NCBI GenBank assembly: GCA_937926065.1
Contig: CALANM010000172.1
Coordinates: 1 to 20,678, forward strand
DNA from: an uncultured Microbacterium sp.
GTDB lineage: Bacteria; Actinomycetota; Actinomycetes; Actinomycetales; Microbacteriaceae
Length of the DNA stretch: 20,678 bases
Direction: 5' to 3'
Shown: piece after piece, positions 1-7,900 of the stretch
Layout: every line of letters begins with the position of its first letter
Numbering within the stretch: the stretch's first letter is position 1
Program-made: the position numbers and the translations under genes
The notes under the pieces: model-generated
Seen by the model: the letters and a program-made list of their open reading frames with translations, nothing else
Told to the model about the DNA's origin: nothing
Databases searched by the model: none

Positions 1-55
1 GCAGGGCACCGAGCTGTTCCTCGAGTACAAGGGCCGCAAGGTCGCCGACGTCTGA
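1..55 (+). CDS. rpmF: 50S ribosomal protein L32, C-terminal end (5' truncated)
   Basis: The window opens inside a reading frame that ends with TGA at 53-55. The visible tail reads QGTELFLEYKGRKVADV, which matches the C-terminus of actinobacterial L32, a small zinc-ribbon protein of the large ribosomal subunit. Only about 17 codons are present and the start lies outside the window. The call rests on this tail and on the neighbour: rpmF directly upstream of rnc is a common bacterial arrangement. Only 14 bases separate its stop from the rnc start, so the two are probably co-transcribed. Confidence 0.85.
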   Translation, partial: QGTELFLEYKGRKVADV

Positions 56-69
56 ACGACGGTCACGTC

Positions 70-762
70 GTGACTGACGTCTCAGCCGAGCTCTCATTGC
101 TCACCGACAAGCTCGGGGTCGATATCGACCCCGAGCTTCTGTCGCTTGCGCTGACCCACCGCTCCTACGCGTACGAGAACGGCGGGATTCCTCACAACGA
201 GCGTCTGGAGTTCCTGGGCGACTCGATCCTCGGACAGGCAGTCACCGTGCACCTGTTCACGACGCATCCGCAGCTCGACGAGGGAGCGCTCGCGAAGCGG
301 CGGGCGAGCGTGGTGTCGACGGTGGCCCTCGCCGAGGTCGCACGCGGCATCGGGCTCGGTCAGTACCTGCGGCTGGGCCGCGGCGAAGATCAGACCGGCG
401 GTCGTGACAAGGACTCCATCCTCGCCGATTCCATGGAAGCCGTGTTCGGCGCCACGTACCTGTCCGCGGGTCCCGACGCGGCGACGGAGCTCGTGCTGCG
501 TCTCCTCGCGCCGCTGCTCGCAGACCCTGAGCGCTACGGCGCAGCGATGGACCCGAAGACGAGCCTTCAGGAGCTGGCCGCTCGCCTGAGCCTCTCGCCG
601 CCCGTCTACACCGTGACGGCCGAGGGCCCCGACCACCACCGCCGCTTCACCGCCACCGTCTCGGTGGGCGAGGTCACGTCGACGGGAGAGGGCTCGAGCA
701 AGAAGCAAGCCGAGATGGCCGGTGCGCTGGCCGTCTGGCGCCAGCTCTCCGCCCGTGCCTGA
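70..762 (+). CDS. rnc: Ribonuclease III
   Basis: Encodes a 230-aa double-strand-specific endoribonuclease that cuts rRNA precursors and structured mRNAs. The RNase III signature HNERLEFLGDSIL lies at residues 42-54 and supplies the Mg2+-binding acids E44, E47 and D51. The second acidic cluster is in KDSILADSMEAV, with D120 and E123. A double-stranded RNA-binding domain follows at about 160-228 (TSLQELAARL ... GSSKKQAEMAGALAVW). Length matches the family and no catalytic residue is missing. The start is GTG at 70, 14 bases after rpmF. The end overlaps mutM by 8 bases, so rpmF-rnc-mutM is probably one transcription unit with translational coupling. Confidence 0.97.
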   Translation: MTDVSAELSLLTDKLGVDIDPELLSLALTHRSYAYENGGIPHNERLEFLGDSILGQAVTVHLFTTHPQLDEGALAKRRASVVSTVALAEVARGIGLGQYLRLGRGEDQTGGRDKDSILADSMEAVFGATYLSAGPDAATELVLRLLAPLLADPERYGAAMDPKTSLQELAARLSLSPPVYTVTAEGPDHHRRFTATVSVGEVTSTGEGSSKKQAEMAGALAVWRQLSARA

Positions 763-1738
763 GCTGCCTGAAGTCGAGGTCGTGCGCGCCGGCCTTCTGC
801 CTGCCGTGACAGGCGCGACCGTTCTTGGCGCCGAGGTGCTCGATGAACGCGCACTCACCCGGCACAACGGCGATGCGGCGTCGTTCGAACGCGCGCTGTC
901 CGGGCGCCGTATGTCGACAGCAGCACGCCGGGGCAAGTTCCTCTGGTTGCCGCTGAGCCCTGAAGACGATGCGAGCGCTGCTGCCGAGGCCCTCATCGCT
1001 CACCTCGGCATGAGCGGTCAGCTGCTGCTGCGCGCCTCGGGCGCGCCGCGGGAGCGCCACGAGCGTATCCGCCTGCACCTCGATCATCCGAGTCACGGGG
1101 AGCTGGCGATCGTCTTTGCCGACCAGCGCACTTTCGGGTCGCTCGCGATCGATCGTCTGGTCCCCACCGCTGACGACGCGCCCGGCGGGTGGGGTTCGAG
1201 TGCCGCATCGACGCCCTCACAGGTCGCGCACATCGCTCGCGACCCACTCGATCCCGCTTTCTCCGACGCCGCATTCCGTCAGCGTCTGGCGCTGCATCGG
1301 GCAGCGGTGAAACGCGTGCTCCTGGACCAGACCGTCGTCAGCGGCGTCGGCAACATCTACGCCGATGAATCGCTGTGGGCGGCCCGGATCCACCCCGAGA
1401 CGCCTGCTGCGGCACTGTCGACGAGGGCGGTCAATCGTCTGCTGCAGGAGATCCGGGTCGTCCTCGAGCGTGCTCTGGCAGAGGGAGGGACCAGCTTCGA
1501 CGCCCAGTACGTCAACGTCAACGGGCAGGCGGGCTACTTCGCCCACTCGCTGAACGCATACGGCCGCACCGGCCAGCCGTGCCCGCGGTGCGGGCGTCCG
1601 ATCATGCGTGTCGCGTTCACGAACCGATCGAGCCACTATTGCGCGCACTGCCAACGGCGACGCGAGAGAAGCGGAGCTCATCGCGCGACCGCTGCGCGTG
1701 ACGGCGCGGCCATGCCGGCCGCCGGTGCCGTCCGCTAG
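755..1738 (+). CDS. mutM: Bifunctional formamidopyrimidine-DNA glycosylase / AP lyase (MutM/Fpg)
   Basis: Base-excision repair enzyme that removes 8-oxoguanine and formamidopyrimidines and nicks the abasic site. I chose GTG at 755 because it gives the obligatory N-terminus M-PELPEVE: P2 is the Schiff-base nucleophile once Met is removed, and E3 is the catalytic acid. Other family residues are K61 in RRGKFLW, N200 in GVGNIYADE and R291 near the zinc finger. The C4 zinc finger uses C276, C279, C296 and C299. At 327 aa it is longer than the E. coli enzyme: there is a Gly/Ser/Ala-rich insert near residues 136-160 and a basic Ala-rich tail of about 25 residues after the finger. It overlaps rnc by 8 bases. 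Its TAG stop is also the first half of the -10 box of the next gene. Confidence 0.96.
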   Translation: MPELPEVEVVRAGLLPAVTGATVLGAEVLDERALTRHNGDAASFERALSGRRMSTAARRGKFLWLPLSPEDDASAAAEALIAHLGMSGQLLLRASGAPRERHERIRLHLDHPSHGELAIVFADQRTFGSLAIDRLVPTADDAPGGWGSSAASTPSQVAHIARDPLDPAFSDAAFRQRLALHRAAVKRVLLDQTVVSGVGNIYADESLWAARIHPETPAAALSTRAVNRLLQEIRVVLERALAEGGTSFDAQYVNVNGQAGYFAHSLNAYGRTGQPCPRCGRPIMRVAFTNRSSHYCAHCQRRRERSGAHRATAARDGAAMPAAGAVR

Positions 1739-1741
1739 GCT
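1736..1741 (+). promoter_or_regulatory. -10 box (TAGGCT) for a leaderless RTX transcript
   Basis: TAGGCT starts on the mutM stop codon and is followed by exactly six bases and then ATG at 1748. This is the actinobacterial TANNNT -10 placed so that transcription starts at or next to the start codon. The same hexamer and spacing occur before ftsY (8467) and the TetR-VOC gene (11673). No convincing -35 is visible. Confidence 0.55.
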
Positions 1742-1747
1742 CCGGCG

Positions 1748-2920
1748 ATGAGGGTCAACGGCGGCCCGGTCAGGAGACTTCTCATGCAGCTCGGCACCTT
1801 CCGCGGTACGGCCCCTCTTGCCGCCATCGCTCTGATCCTGGGCTCGGTCACCCTTGCGCCTTCCCCGGTGCACGCGGCAGACCCCACCTGTTTCGGACGA
1901 GCGGCGACGATCATCGGGGTCGCGGGCGAGGACATCATCGGCACGGACGGCGACGATGTGATCGTCGGAACGTCCGGGCCCGACCACATCGAGGGGCGAG
2001 GCGGTGATGACATCATCTGCAGCGCGGATGACGCGGCGCTGGGGACGGACGGCGGTGGCGGGCCCGACTGGATCGATGGCGGAGACGGTGCGGATCAGAT
2101 CAGCGGCAGCTACGGCGACGACATCATCATCGGCGGCGACGGTGACGACGACATCAACGCCGTCGCCGGCGACGACCTGATCCTTGGCGGGCGAGGCGAC
2201 GACACGATCTGGACGGGCTTGGGCGCAGACACCGTCTACGGAGAGGACGGCGACGACCGCATCGATCTGGAGGACGGCGGGGAGATCGAGCGCGGCGGCG
2301 GAGTCGACGTCATCCACGGCGGTGATGGCAACGATCGGATCGGTGGAGGCAATGACACGGCCAGCGAGATCATTCACGGGGGCGCAGGGAACGACTGGAT
2401 CCGTGGTCGCGGCGGCGACGATGAGATCTACGGGGACGACGGCGACGACATCCTCTACGGGGATGCCGGTGACGACTCGCTCTACGGCGGCGCCGGTGAC
2501 GACTGGCTCGGTGGCGGAGAAGGCGACGACTACCTGCACGGACAGTCCGGCGATGACTCTCTCAACGGAAGCGAAGGCGACGACGAGCTCAACGGCGGGA
2601 GCGGCCGCGACAGCCTCCTGGGCCGGTCGGGCAGGGACGTGCTGTTCGGAGGAACCGGCGATGACGTGTTGGCCGGCGGATTCGGCAACGACCTCGTGCG
2701 CGGCGGCGACGGGCGTGACGACCTGAGCGGCGGGCCCGGCCATGACTGGATACTGGGCCACGGCAGCAGGGACGTTCTTCGGGGCGAGGATGGAGACGAC
2801 CTCCTCGAAGGCGGAAGCGCGCGTGACACATTGAGCGGCGGACCGGGGCGGGACGTCATCGGGCAGAACACGGCCCCCGCGAAGGCCGAGAAGGCCTGGA
2901 AGAAGGCGCACGGATTCTGA
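1748..2920 (+). CDS. Secreted RTX-repeat (Ca2+-binding beta-roll) protein with no enzymatic domain
   Basis: 390 aa. Residues 1-43 look like a Sec signal peptide: basic start (R2, R9, R10), a hydrophobic core and a likely cut after VHA. The mature protein starts ADPTC. From about residue 55 to 370 it is almost all glycine/aspartate nonapeptides (GGxGxDxUx), the RTX motif that folds into a Ca2+-loaded parallel beta-roll. C48 and C91 could form a disulfide. There is no protease, lipase or pore-forming domain, and no type I secretion genes are nearby, so export is probably by Sec. The last repeats change from GDD to GRD, SRD or ARD (about 286-369) and the protein ends in a basic tail (KAEKAWKKAHGF). 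I prefer ATG 1748 because of the leaderless -10. ATG 1784, with CAGGAG seven bases upstream, is the alternative but would leave a signal peptide with almost no positive charge. Ligand and role are unknown. Confidence 0.85.
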   Translation: MRVNGGPVRRLLMQLGTFRGTAPLAAIALILGSVTLAPSPVHAADPTCFGRAATIIGVAGEDIIGTDGDDVIVGTSGPDHIEGRGGDDIICSADDAALGTDGGGGPDWIDGGDGADQISGSYGDDIIIGGDGDDDINAVAGDDLILGGRGDDTIWTGLGADTVYGEDGDDRIDLEDGGEIERGGGVDVIHGGDGNDRIGGGNDTASEIIHGGAGNDWIRGRGGDDEIYGDDGDDILYGDAGDDSLYGGAGDDWLGGGEGDDYLHGQSGDDSLNGSEGDDELNGGSGRDSLLGRSGRDVLFGGTGDDVLAGGFGNDLVRGGDGRDDLSGGPGHDWILGHGSRDVLRGEDGDDLLEGGSARDTLSGGPGRDVIGQNTAPAKAEKAWKKAHGF

Positions 2921-2925
2921 GGCGG

Positions 2926-2962
2926 AGGCGGCGCACCGGACCGCGTGCCCGGTGCGCCGCCT
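2926..2962. terminator. Bidirectional hairpin between convergent genes
   Basis: A perfect 14-bp inverted repeat (AGGCGGCGCACCGG at 2926-2939, its complement at 2949-2962) encloses a 9-base loop. It starts 6 bases after the RTX stop and ends 16 bases before the stop of the convergent GNAT gene, so it can end both transcripts. There is no T-tract, as is common for hairpin terminators in high-GC actinobacteria. Confidence 0.8.
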
Positions 2963-2978
2963 GGTCGTGCCCCTGCGG

Positions 2979-4064
2979 TCAGGCGAGCACCTTCTTCCAG
3001 GCGCCTTCGTAGGCAACGGGAACGAAGCCGATCGCCTCATTGATGTCCAGCATCGGCCGGTTCTCCTCGGCATTGAAGGTGATGACCTTCGGCGAGTCAG
3101 GGGCGACATCACGCCATGAGACGAGTCCCGCGCACTTGACGAGCAGGCCCAGCCTGTGACCGCGGTGCTCCTTGAGCACGAGAGTGTCTTCCTGGCTGGT
3201 GGCCTGCGTGCGTTCCTCGCCGATCGACAGCTCGTTGAACGCGACGAGCCGACCCGAATCCTCGTGCTGGGCGGCGGTCACTTGGACGAGCCGCCCGCCG
3301 TCTGTCCAGCGTCGATCGTTCTCGATCACGCGCTCGACGTCCCACGCCTCTTCGTCGATCTCCATGCCTGCCGACGGTGCATCGGTCGACATGCGTGACT
3401 TCAGCCAGGCGAACTCCTCGCGAAACTCGCGTGGGGTCGGTGCCATCCACCGAACGACGCGGTAGCCCGCCGAGGCCGCCCGTGCCTCGTCGAGGAGGCG
3501 ATCGACGGTGTCGCGACTGCTCGCCAGGTCGAGATCGCTGCGGCGATCGATCTGCTCGAGGGTGTAGCCACTGGCGAGGAAGAAGCGGGCGGCGCGGTCG
3601 AGAGGAACCGAGCCGAAACCGGTGGGCGCGTCCAGACGCGGCCCCGGCGCTTCGCTGTGCTGCGCCCACGATTGCAGCACGGTGCGGCCGTGTTCGATCG
3701 CGGTCTTCTCGACCAGGCGGTAAGCGGCGCGCCCGATGCCGCGTCCGTGGTGGGAGCGGAGCAGCTCGATCTGCCAGTAGGCGACGCGAGAGCCTTCTTC
3801 ATGAGGGATATCGACTCCGATGCGGCCGACGAGACGGCCGTCGACGAGGACGCCCAGGAGGACTCGCGTCTCGTGCGCGCTCGGGCGATAGTGCGGCAGG
3901 AGTTCCTGCGGCGTCCTCGCGCTGTCGTCGCCGCCCTCGATCTCCCGGTAGACCTCGTTTCGCACACGGGTCATCTCGACGAAGTCGGCGGCGTCGGGCG
4001 CATCGATGCGCTCTGGAATGGGAATGGGTCGGAACTCGGCGTCGAGTCCGATCGTGCTGTTCAT
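2979..4064 (-). CDS. Tandem GNAT-domain N-acetyltransferase
   Basis: 361 aa with two GNAT folds in tandem, an arrangement also seen in mycothiol synthase (MshD) and related actinobacterial proteins. Domain 1 (about 25-175) carries the acetyl-CoA pyrophosphate loop in LLRSHHGRGIGRAAYRL (GRGIG at 107-111). Domain 2 (about 205-361) carries the equivalent loop in VLKEHRGHRLGLLVK (301-306) and the segment VITFNAEENRPMLDINEAIGF. I chose ATG 4064 because the frame upstream encodes Pro/Arg-rich sequence that overlaps the hairpin at 4081-4134. The Shine-Dalgarno is weak. The acceptor substrate cannot be read from the sequence. It is not called mshD, since this sub-family is distinct and no mycothiol genes are adjacent. 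Confidence 0.88.
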   Translation of the reverse strand: MNSTIGLDAEFRPIPIPERIDAPDAADFVEMTRVRNEVYREIEGGDDSARTPQELLPHYRPSAHETRVLLGVLVDGRLVGRIGVDIPHEEGSRVAYWQIELLRSHHGRGIGRAAYRLVEKTAIEHGRTVLQSWAQHSEAPGPRLDAPTGFGSVPLDRAARFFLASGYTLEQIDRRSDLDLASSRDTVDRLLDEARAASAGYRVVRWMAPTPREFREEFAWLKSRMSTDAPSAGMEIDEEAWDVERVIENDRRWTDGGRLVQVTAAQHEDSGRLVAFNELSIGEERTQATSQEDTLVLKEHRGHRLGLLVKCAGLVSWRDVAPDSPKVITFNAEENRPMLDINEAIGFVPVAYEGAWKKVLA

Positions 4065-4080
4065 GTTCGTCCGTTCTGGG

Positions 4081-4134
4081 TGAGGCCGGAGCCGGGGATG
4101 CCGGGGCGATGGGCCCCGTGGCATCCCCGCCTCA
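4081..4134 (-). terminator. Long compound hairpin, probable terminator
   Basis: GGGGATGCC (4094-4102) pairs with GGCATCCCC (4120-4128). Inside it GGGGC (4103-4107) pairs with GCCCC (4113-4117) round a five-base loop. Outside it TGAGGC (4081-4086) pairs with GCCTCA (4129-4134), leaving a seven-base bulge on one side. On the minus strand the hairpin starts in the stop codon of the 86-aa gene and ends 16 bases before the GNAT start. It either ends the upstream transcript or shields the GNAT mRNA. No T-tract is present. Confidence 0.65.
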
Positions 4135-4392
4135 GGCGAGCGGCAGCCGGTGGTATGACGACCGCCAGTGATGTTCGCGCCATTCGCGTTCGCGGAGGGC
4201 CTGGCGGCTCTCGGCAGCGGCGAAAGGCTTGGGTCGTGTGCTCCAGAGAAGAAGCGCGACCGCGGTGCGCAGGGCGACCCGGTCGGGCAGCGACGTGCGG
4301 GGCGCGCGGTCGCCGAGAGGGAGGTGCAGCAGCGTGTCGGCTACGTCGGCATCGCGACGGTCCGAGCGCTGCGGCGCAGTGAGAGTGATCAT
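4132..4392 (-). CDS. Small protein of unknown function (86 aa)
   Basis: Reads MITLTAPQRSDRR..., then a short hydrophobic stretch (about residues 44-52, VALRTAVALLLW), then a charged Arg/Glu/Trp-rich end (ALREREWREHHWRSSYHRLPLA). Small proteins with one hydrophobic stretch and a basic Arg-rich end are, from memory, frequent in Microbacteriaceae, but I cannot name this one. A weak Shine-Dalgarno-like GAAAGAG lies ahead of ATG 4392. The same frame runs upstream to ATG 4515, which has AAGGG seven bases ahead; that would give 127 aa with a His/Arg/Pro-rich N-terminus. The stop codon forms part of the hairpin at 4081-4134. No hydrophobic run is long enough for a confident membrane segment. Confidence 0.5.
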   Translation of the reverse strand: MITLTAPQRSDRRDADVADTLLHLPLGDRAPRTSLPDRVALRTAVALLLWSTRPKPFAAAESRQALREREWREHHWRSSYHRLPLA

Positions 4393-4717
4393 GATTGCTC
4401 TTTCGTGATGGTGAGTGAGTGTCGCGAACAGCGACGGGGGTCGTGCCGCACGGAGCAGAGGGCGGTCGATCACGCTGCCGCCGCTTCGGTGTCGCGGCCG
4501 GTGCGATGTGTACATGTCAGAGCCCTTACAGGGTCCCGCTGGCCTCCGACATCGCGGCTTGGTGAAGCGAGCGACGCGGCGGCGCAGCCGGCCGGGACGT
4601 GTGGATGGGTGTCAGCGTGGCCCGAAGGGCACGCGCGCCGTCAGAGAAGACGGAACGGATGATCGCCTGTGCGCGGTGACGTCGACGCCCGGCTGCGGGC
4701 GGAGTCGTGCGCGGCGA
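4393..4717. other. Gap without a confident gene
   Basis: On the minus strand this lies between the micro-ORF stop and the 86-aa gene. It holds a six-base-pair stem-loop (CGCCCG / CGGGCG, 4686-4701) starting 17 bases after the micro-ORF stop, and the optional N-terminal extension of the 86-aa frame (4393-4515). Open frames also exist on the plus strand, but none has a good start signal or recognisable product. I see no tRNA or named RNA motif here. Confidence 0.5.
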
Positions 4718-4816
4718 TCAGCAGGACGCGAGAATGATCGCGTTCCGCGCGGCGCCGAAGGAGACGGTCCCTCCGCACGCTGGACGGGTGAATTCGCCGG
4801 TGTTCATGTGCATCAT
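4718..4816 (-). CDS. Probable micro-ORF, 32-aa peptide of unknown function
   Basis: ATG at 4816 opens a 33-codon frame ending in TGA at 4718-4720. The peptide starts MMHMNTGEFTRPACGG and ends ARNAIILASC, with two cysteines, one of them the last residue. It is shorter than gene finders usually report. Three things argue that it is translated. A nine-base AAAGGAGGT (4823-4831) sits six bases before the ATG. A near-consensus promoter (4855-4883) points at it. No longer gene covers the spot. It has no run of a single codon, so it is not a typical amino-acid attenuator, and no export signal. It might be a regulatory leader peptide for the minus-strand genes downstream or a free small protein. I do not recognise the family. 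Confidence 0.55.
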   Translation of the reverse strand: MMHMNTGEFTRPACGGTVSFGAARNAIILASC

Positions 4817-4822
4817 CTCGGG

Positions 4823-4831
4823 ACCTCCTTT
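4823..4831 (-). promoter_or_regulatory. Full-length Shine-Dalgarno for the micro-ORF
   Basis: Minus-strand AAAGGAGGT matches the whole anti-Shine-Dalgarno core (AAGGAGGT) and lies six bases before ATG 4816. It is the longest and best ribosome-binding site I found in the window. Most genes here have partial sites or none. Confidence 0.75.
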
Positions 4832-4854
4832 CTCGACTTCAGACGCGAACGTTG

Positions 4855-4883
4855 ACGATAGCGCGTGGTGTCAGGGGCGTCAA
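4855..4883 (-). promoter_or_regulatory. Near-consensus housekeeping promoter, minus strand
   Basis: On the minus strand TTGACG (4883-4878), a 17-base spacer and TATCGT (4860-4855) match the -35 and -10 of a vegetative sigma factor at five and four of six positions. The predicted start is near 4848, giving a leader of about 30 bases before the micro-ORF. It is divergent from smc. Confidence 0.65.
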
Positions 4884-4896
4884 GCCCTCGTGCCGG

Positions 4897-4902
4897 TAAC
4901 GT
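4897..4902 (+). promoter_or_regulatory. Candidate -10 box (TAACGT) for smc
   Basis: TAACGT fits TANNNT and lies 31 bases before the smc ATG, leaving room for GGAGGA (4920-4925), eight bases before that ATG. There is no good -35 at the right distance. It lies just upstream of the divergent micro-ORF promoter. Confidence 0.4.
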
Positions 4903-4933
4903 GTACGAAAGACTTCGACGGAGGACGACGCCC

Positions 4934-7900
4934 ATGCACCTGAAGAGCGTGACGCTCAAAGGCTTCAAGTCGTTCGCCCAGCCCACCACATTCGCACTCG
5001 AACCCGGTGTGACCTGCATCGTCGGCCCCAACGGGTCGGGCAAGTCGAACGTCGTCGACGCCCTCGCATGGGTGATGGGCGAGCAGGGGGCGAAGACCCT
5101 CCGCGGCGGCAAGATGGAAGACGTCATCTTCGCCGGCACCGCCACTCGCGGGCCGCTCGGGCGCGCCGAAGTGCAGCTCACCATCGACAACAGCGACGGC
5201 GCGCTGCCGATCGCCTACTCCGAGGTGACCATCAGTCGCACCCTGTTCCGCAACGGCACGAGCGAGTACGCCATCAACGGCGAGACCTGCCGGCTCCTCG
5301 ATGTGCAGGAGCTCCTGAGCGACTCGGGCCTCGGGCGCGAGATGCACGTGATCGTCGGTCAGGGCCGTCTCGACACCGTGCTGCAGGCGAGCCCTGAGGA
5401 CCGCCGCGGGTTCATCGAGGAGGCCGCGGGGATCCTCAAGCATCGGCGGCGCAAGGAGAAGACCCTGCGCAAGCTCGACGCGATGGAGGCGAACCTCACC
5501 CGCCTGAGCGACCTCGCGGGCGAGCTGCGCCGCCAGCTCAAGCCCCTCGGCAAGCAGGCCGAGATCGCACGCGAGGCGGCGACGATCGCTGCGGTAGTGC
5601 GCGACGCGAAGGCGCGCCTGTACGCAGACGAGCTCGTGACCCTGCGCACGCAGCTCGCCGATCACGCCCGCACCGAGCAGGAGCGGCACGCGGAGCGCCT
5701 TGTGCTTCAGGACGAAGCGGAGCAGCTCAAGCAGCGCATCGACGCACTCGAGCAGCAGCAGCGGTCTGAGGCGGTCGACCGAGCACGTGCTACGGCCTTC
5801 GCCCTCGAGCAGGTTCAGGAGCGGCTCCGTGGGCTCTATTCGCTCGCCGGTCAGCGACTGGCGCTGCTCGAAGACGACGGCCAGCTCGCGATCGAGGTGG
5901 CGACCGTCAGCCAGACGAGCATCGACGAGGCGCGCGCGGAGGTCGATGAGATCGCGTCGGGGCTGGGCGATGCGCAGGATGCCGCTGCCGCTGCGTCCCG
6001 AGAGGTGATCCGGGCTCGCGCTGAACTCGATGCCCTCGACTCCGACATCGCCGCGCAGAGCGCGCTCGTCTCGGAACACGACATGAAGCTCACCGCCCTG
6101 CGCGGGACGGCCGAGGCGGCTGCGTCGCGCCTGGAAGCGCTGCGCAGCGCAGTCGAACGGCAGCAGCGCGCGTGGGACGCCGCGCTGCAGCGACGCTCCG
6201 AGGCTGAGGAAGCGCTGGCAGGGGTCGACCCGATGCCGGTGCCGGACGGATCGTCTGCGGACCACGCCGCGGCGTACGAGCGCGCACAGCGCGACGCGTC
6301 CGACGCCGAGACGCAGGTCTCCTCGCTGAGGGAGCGACTCCATGCGGCTGAGCGCGAGATCGAGTCCCTGACAGCACAGGCGGCGGCTCTCGGTCGCGCG
6401 CTTGACGTGCGCAACGCGGCCGCCGCCCTCATCGAGCGCGGCGGCAACGGCATCCGTGGTCTGGTGGGTGACGCCGTCAAAGTGACCCCGGGCTACGAGC
6501 CGGCCATCGCAGCCGCGCTCGGCGCGCTGGCCGAGGGTGTGCTCGTGGACGATCCCGCAACGGCCATCGAGGTCGCGCGAACGGCTCGCGACGCAGATCT
6601 CGGCACCGTCGACATCGCGATCGCGCAGGGTCAGGCCATCGCGTCGGAGGCGGTTCCTGCGGGGGCCGTGTCGGCGCTCGAGGTCATCACCGCGCCCGAT
6701 GGCATCCGTGGACTTCTCTCGCGCGTCCTCATCGTCGACGAGCTCGAGGCGGCGCATCCCGCAGGGGGCGCGGCGTGGGGCGCGGGAGACCCCGTGACGG
6801 TGGTGACGCGGGCCGGGGAGGTCGTCACGGAGTACACGCTGCGCGCCGGCTCCGGATCGGGCCGGTCACGCCTCGAGCTGGCGGCGGAGCGCGACGCGGC
6901 GAACGAGCGGCTCGCGGAGATCGTGGTGGTCGCCGACTCCCTGCGAGAGGCCCTCGCCGAGGCTCAGGAGACCTGGGACGCCGCTCGCCGCCGCACGAGG
7001 GAGACGCTGCAGGCCCTGCGGGAGCATGACGCCGCGCTCGCTGCGCACACCGAGCAGGTCAACCGCGCCACGGTGAGGTACGAGGCCGCGGTCGCTGAAT
7101 GCGAGCGGCTGGAAGCCGGTATGCGGCAGGCGCAGACGTCCGTCGCCGAGGCGGAGACCGCGGCACGGGTCGCCGAAGAGGCACTCACGAAGGCGCAGGA
7201 AGCGCCGCGCCCCATCCTCGACGCTTCGGCGCGCGAGGGAATGCTCGCCGAGCTGGAACAGGCGCGCGACGGCGAGATGCGTGCGCGGCTGGAGGTCGAG
7301 ACGCTGAAGGAGCGCGTGCGTGCCGCGGAAGCCCGCGTCGTGCAGCTTGAACGCCAACGCGAGCGCGAGCGCGCCGCGGCTGAAGAAGCCGCACGTCGCG
7401 CGGTCATCCGTCGTGCGCAGCGCGAGCTGGCGGCCGAGGTCGCCGACCAGCTGCCGCCGTTGCTGGATTCGGTCGATCGATCCGTCACGCAGGCGCACGT
7501 CGAGCTTCAGCTGGCGGAGCAGTCTCGAAGCGCCGTCTCGGCTGAGCTCGCCGAGCTGCGCGCCCAGGAGACGGCCGTGCGCGAGCGCCTGAATGGGCTC
7601 ACCGAAAGCGTGCACGGCCTCGAGCTGCAGATGCACGAGAAGCGACTTCACGTGACCTCCCTGCTGGAGAGGGTGGCCAGTGAGCTGAGCCTGAACGAGG
7701 ATATTCTCGTTTCGGAATATGGCCCGGACCAGCCGATCCCCTCAGAAGAAGGCGAGGAGCCAGAGGCATTCGACCGATCCGCGCAGCGGGTGCGACTGCA
7801 GAACGCGGAACGCAAGCTCAGCCAGCTTGGACGCGTCAACCCGCTCGCGCTTGAGGAGTTCGCGGCGCTCGAGCAGCGCCACGCCTTCCTCACGGAGCAG

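Noticed and set aside
1950..2870. DNA-level tandem repeats (GGCGACGAC-like)
   Set aside because: They are the codons of the RTX nonapeptides, vary at third positions and are not a separate DNA repeat or CRISPR array.
1217..3112. Long open frame on the minus strand opposite mutM and the RTX gene
   Set aside because: It is antisense to two well-supported genes; its Val/Asp-rich repeats mirror the RTX repeats read backwards, and it has no start signal.
4168..4855. Plus-strand open frames in the mutM-smc gap
   Set aside because: Arg/Gly-rich products with no recognisable domain and no Shine-Dalgarno or -10 at the starts; they oppose better-supported minus-strand features.
4880..6757. Long minus-strand frame opposite smc
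   Set aside because: High-GC shadow of smc: Arg/Leu/Asp-rich, no domain, no ribosome-binding site.
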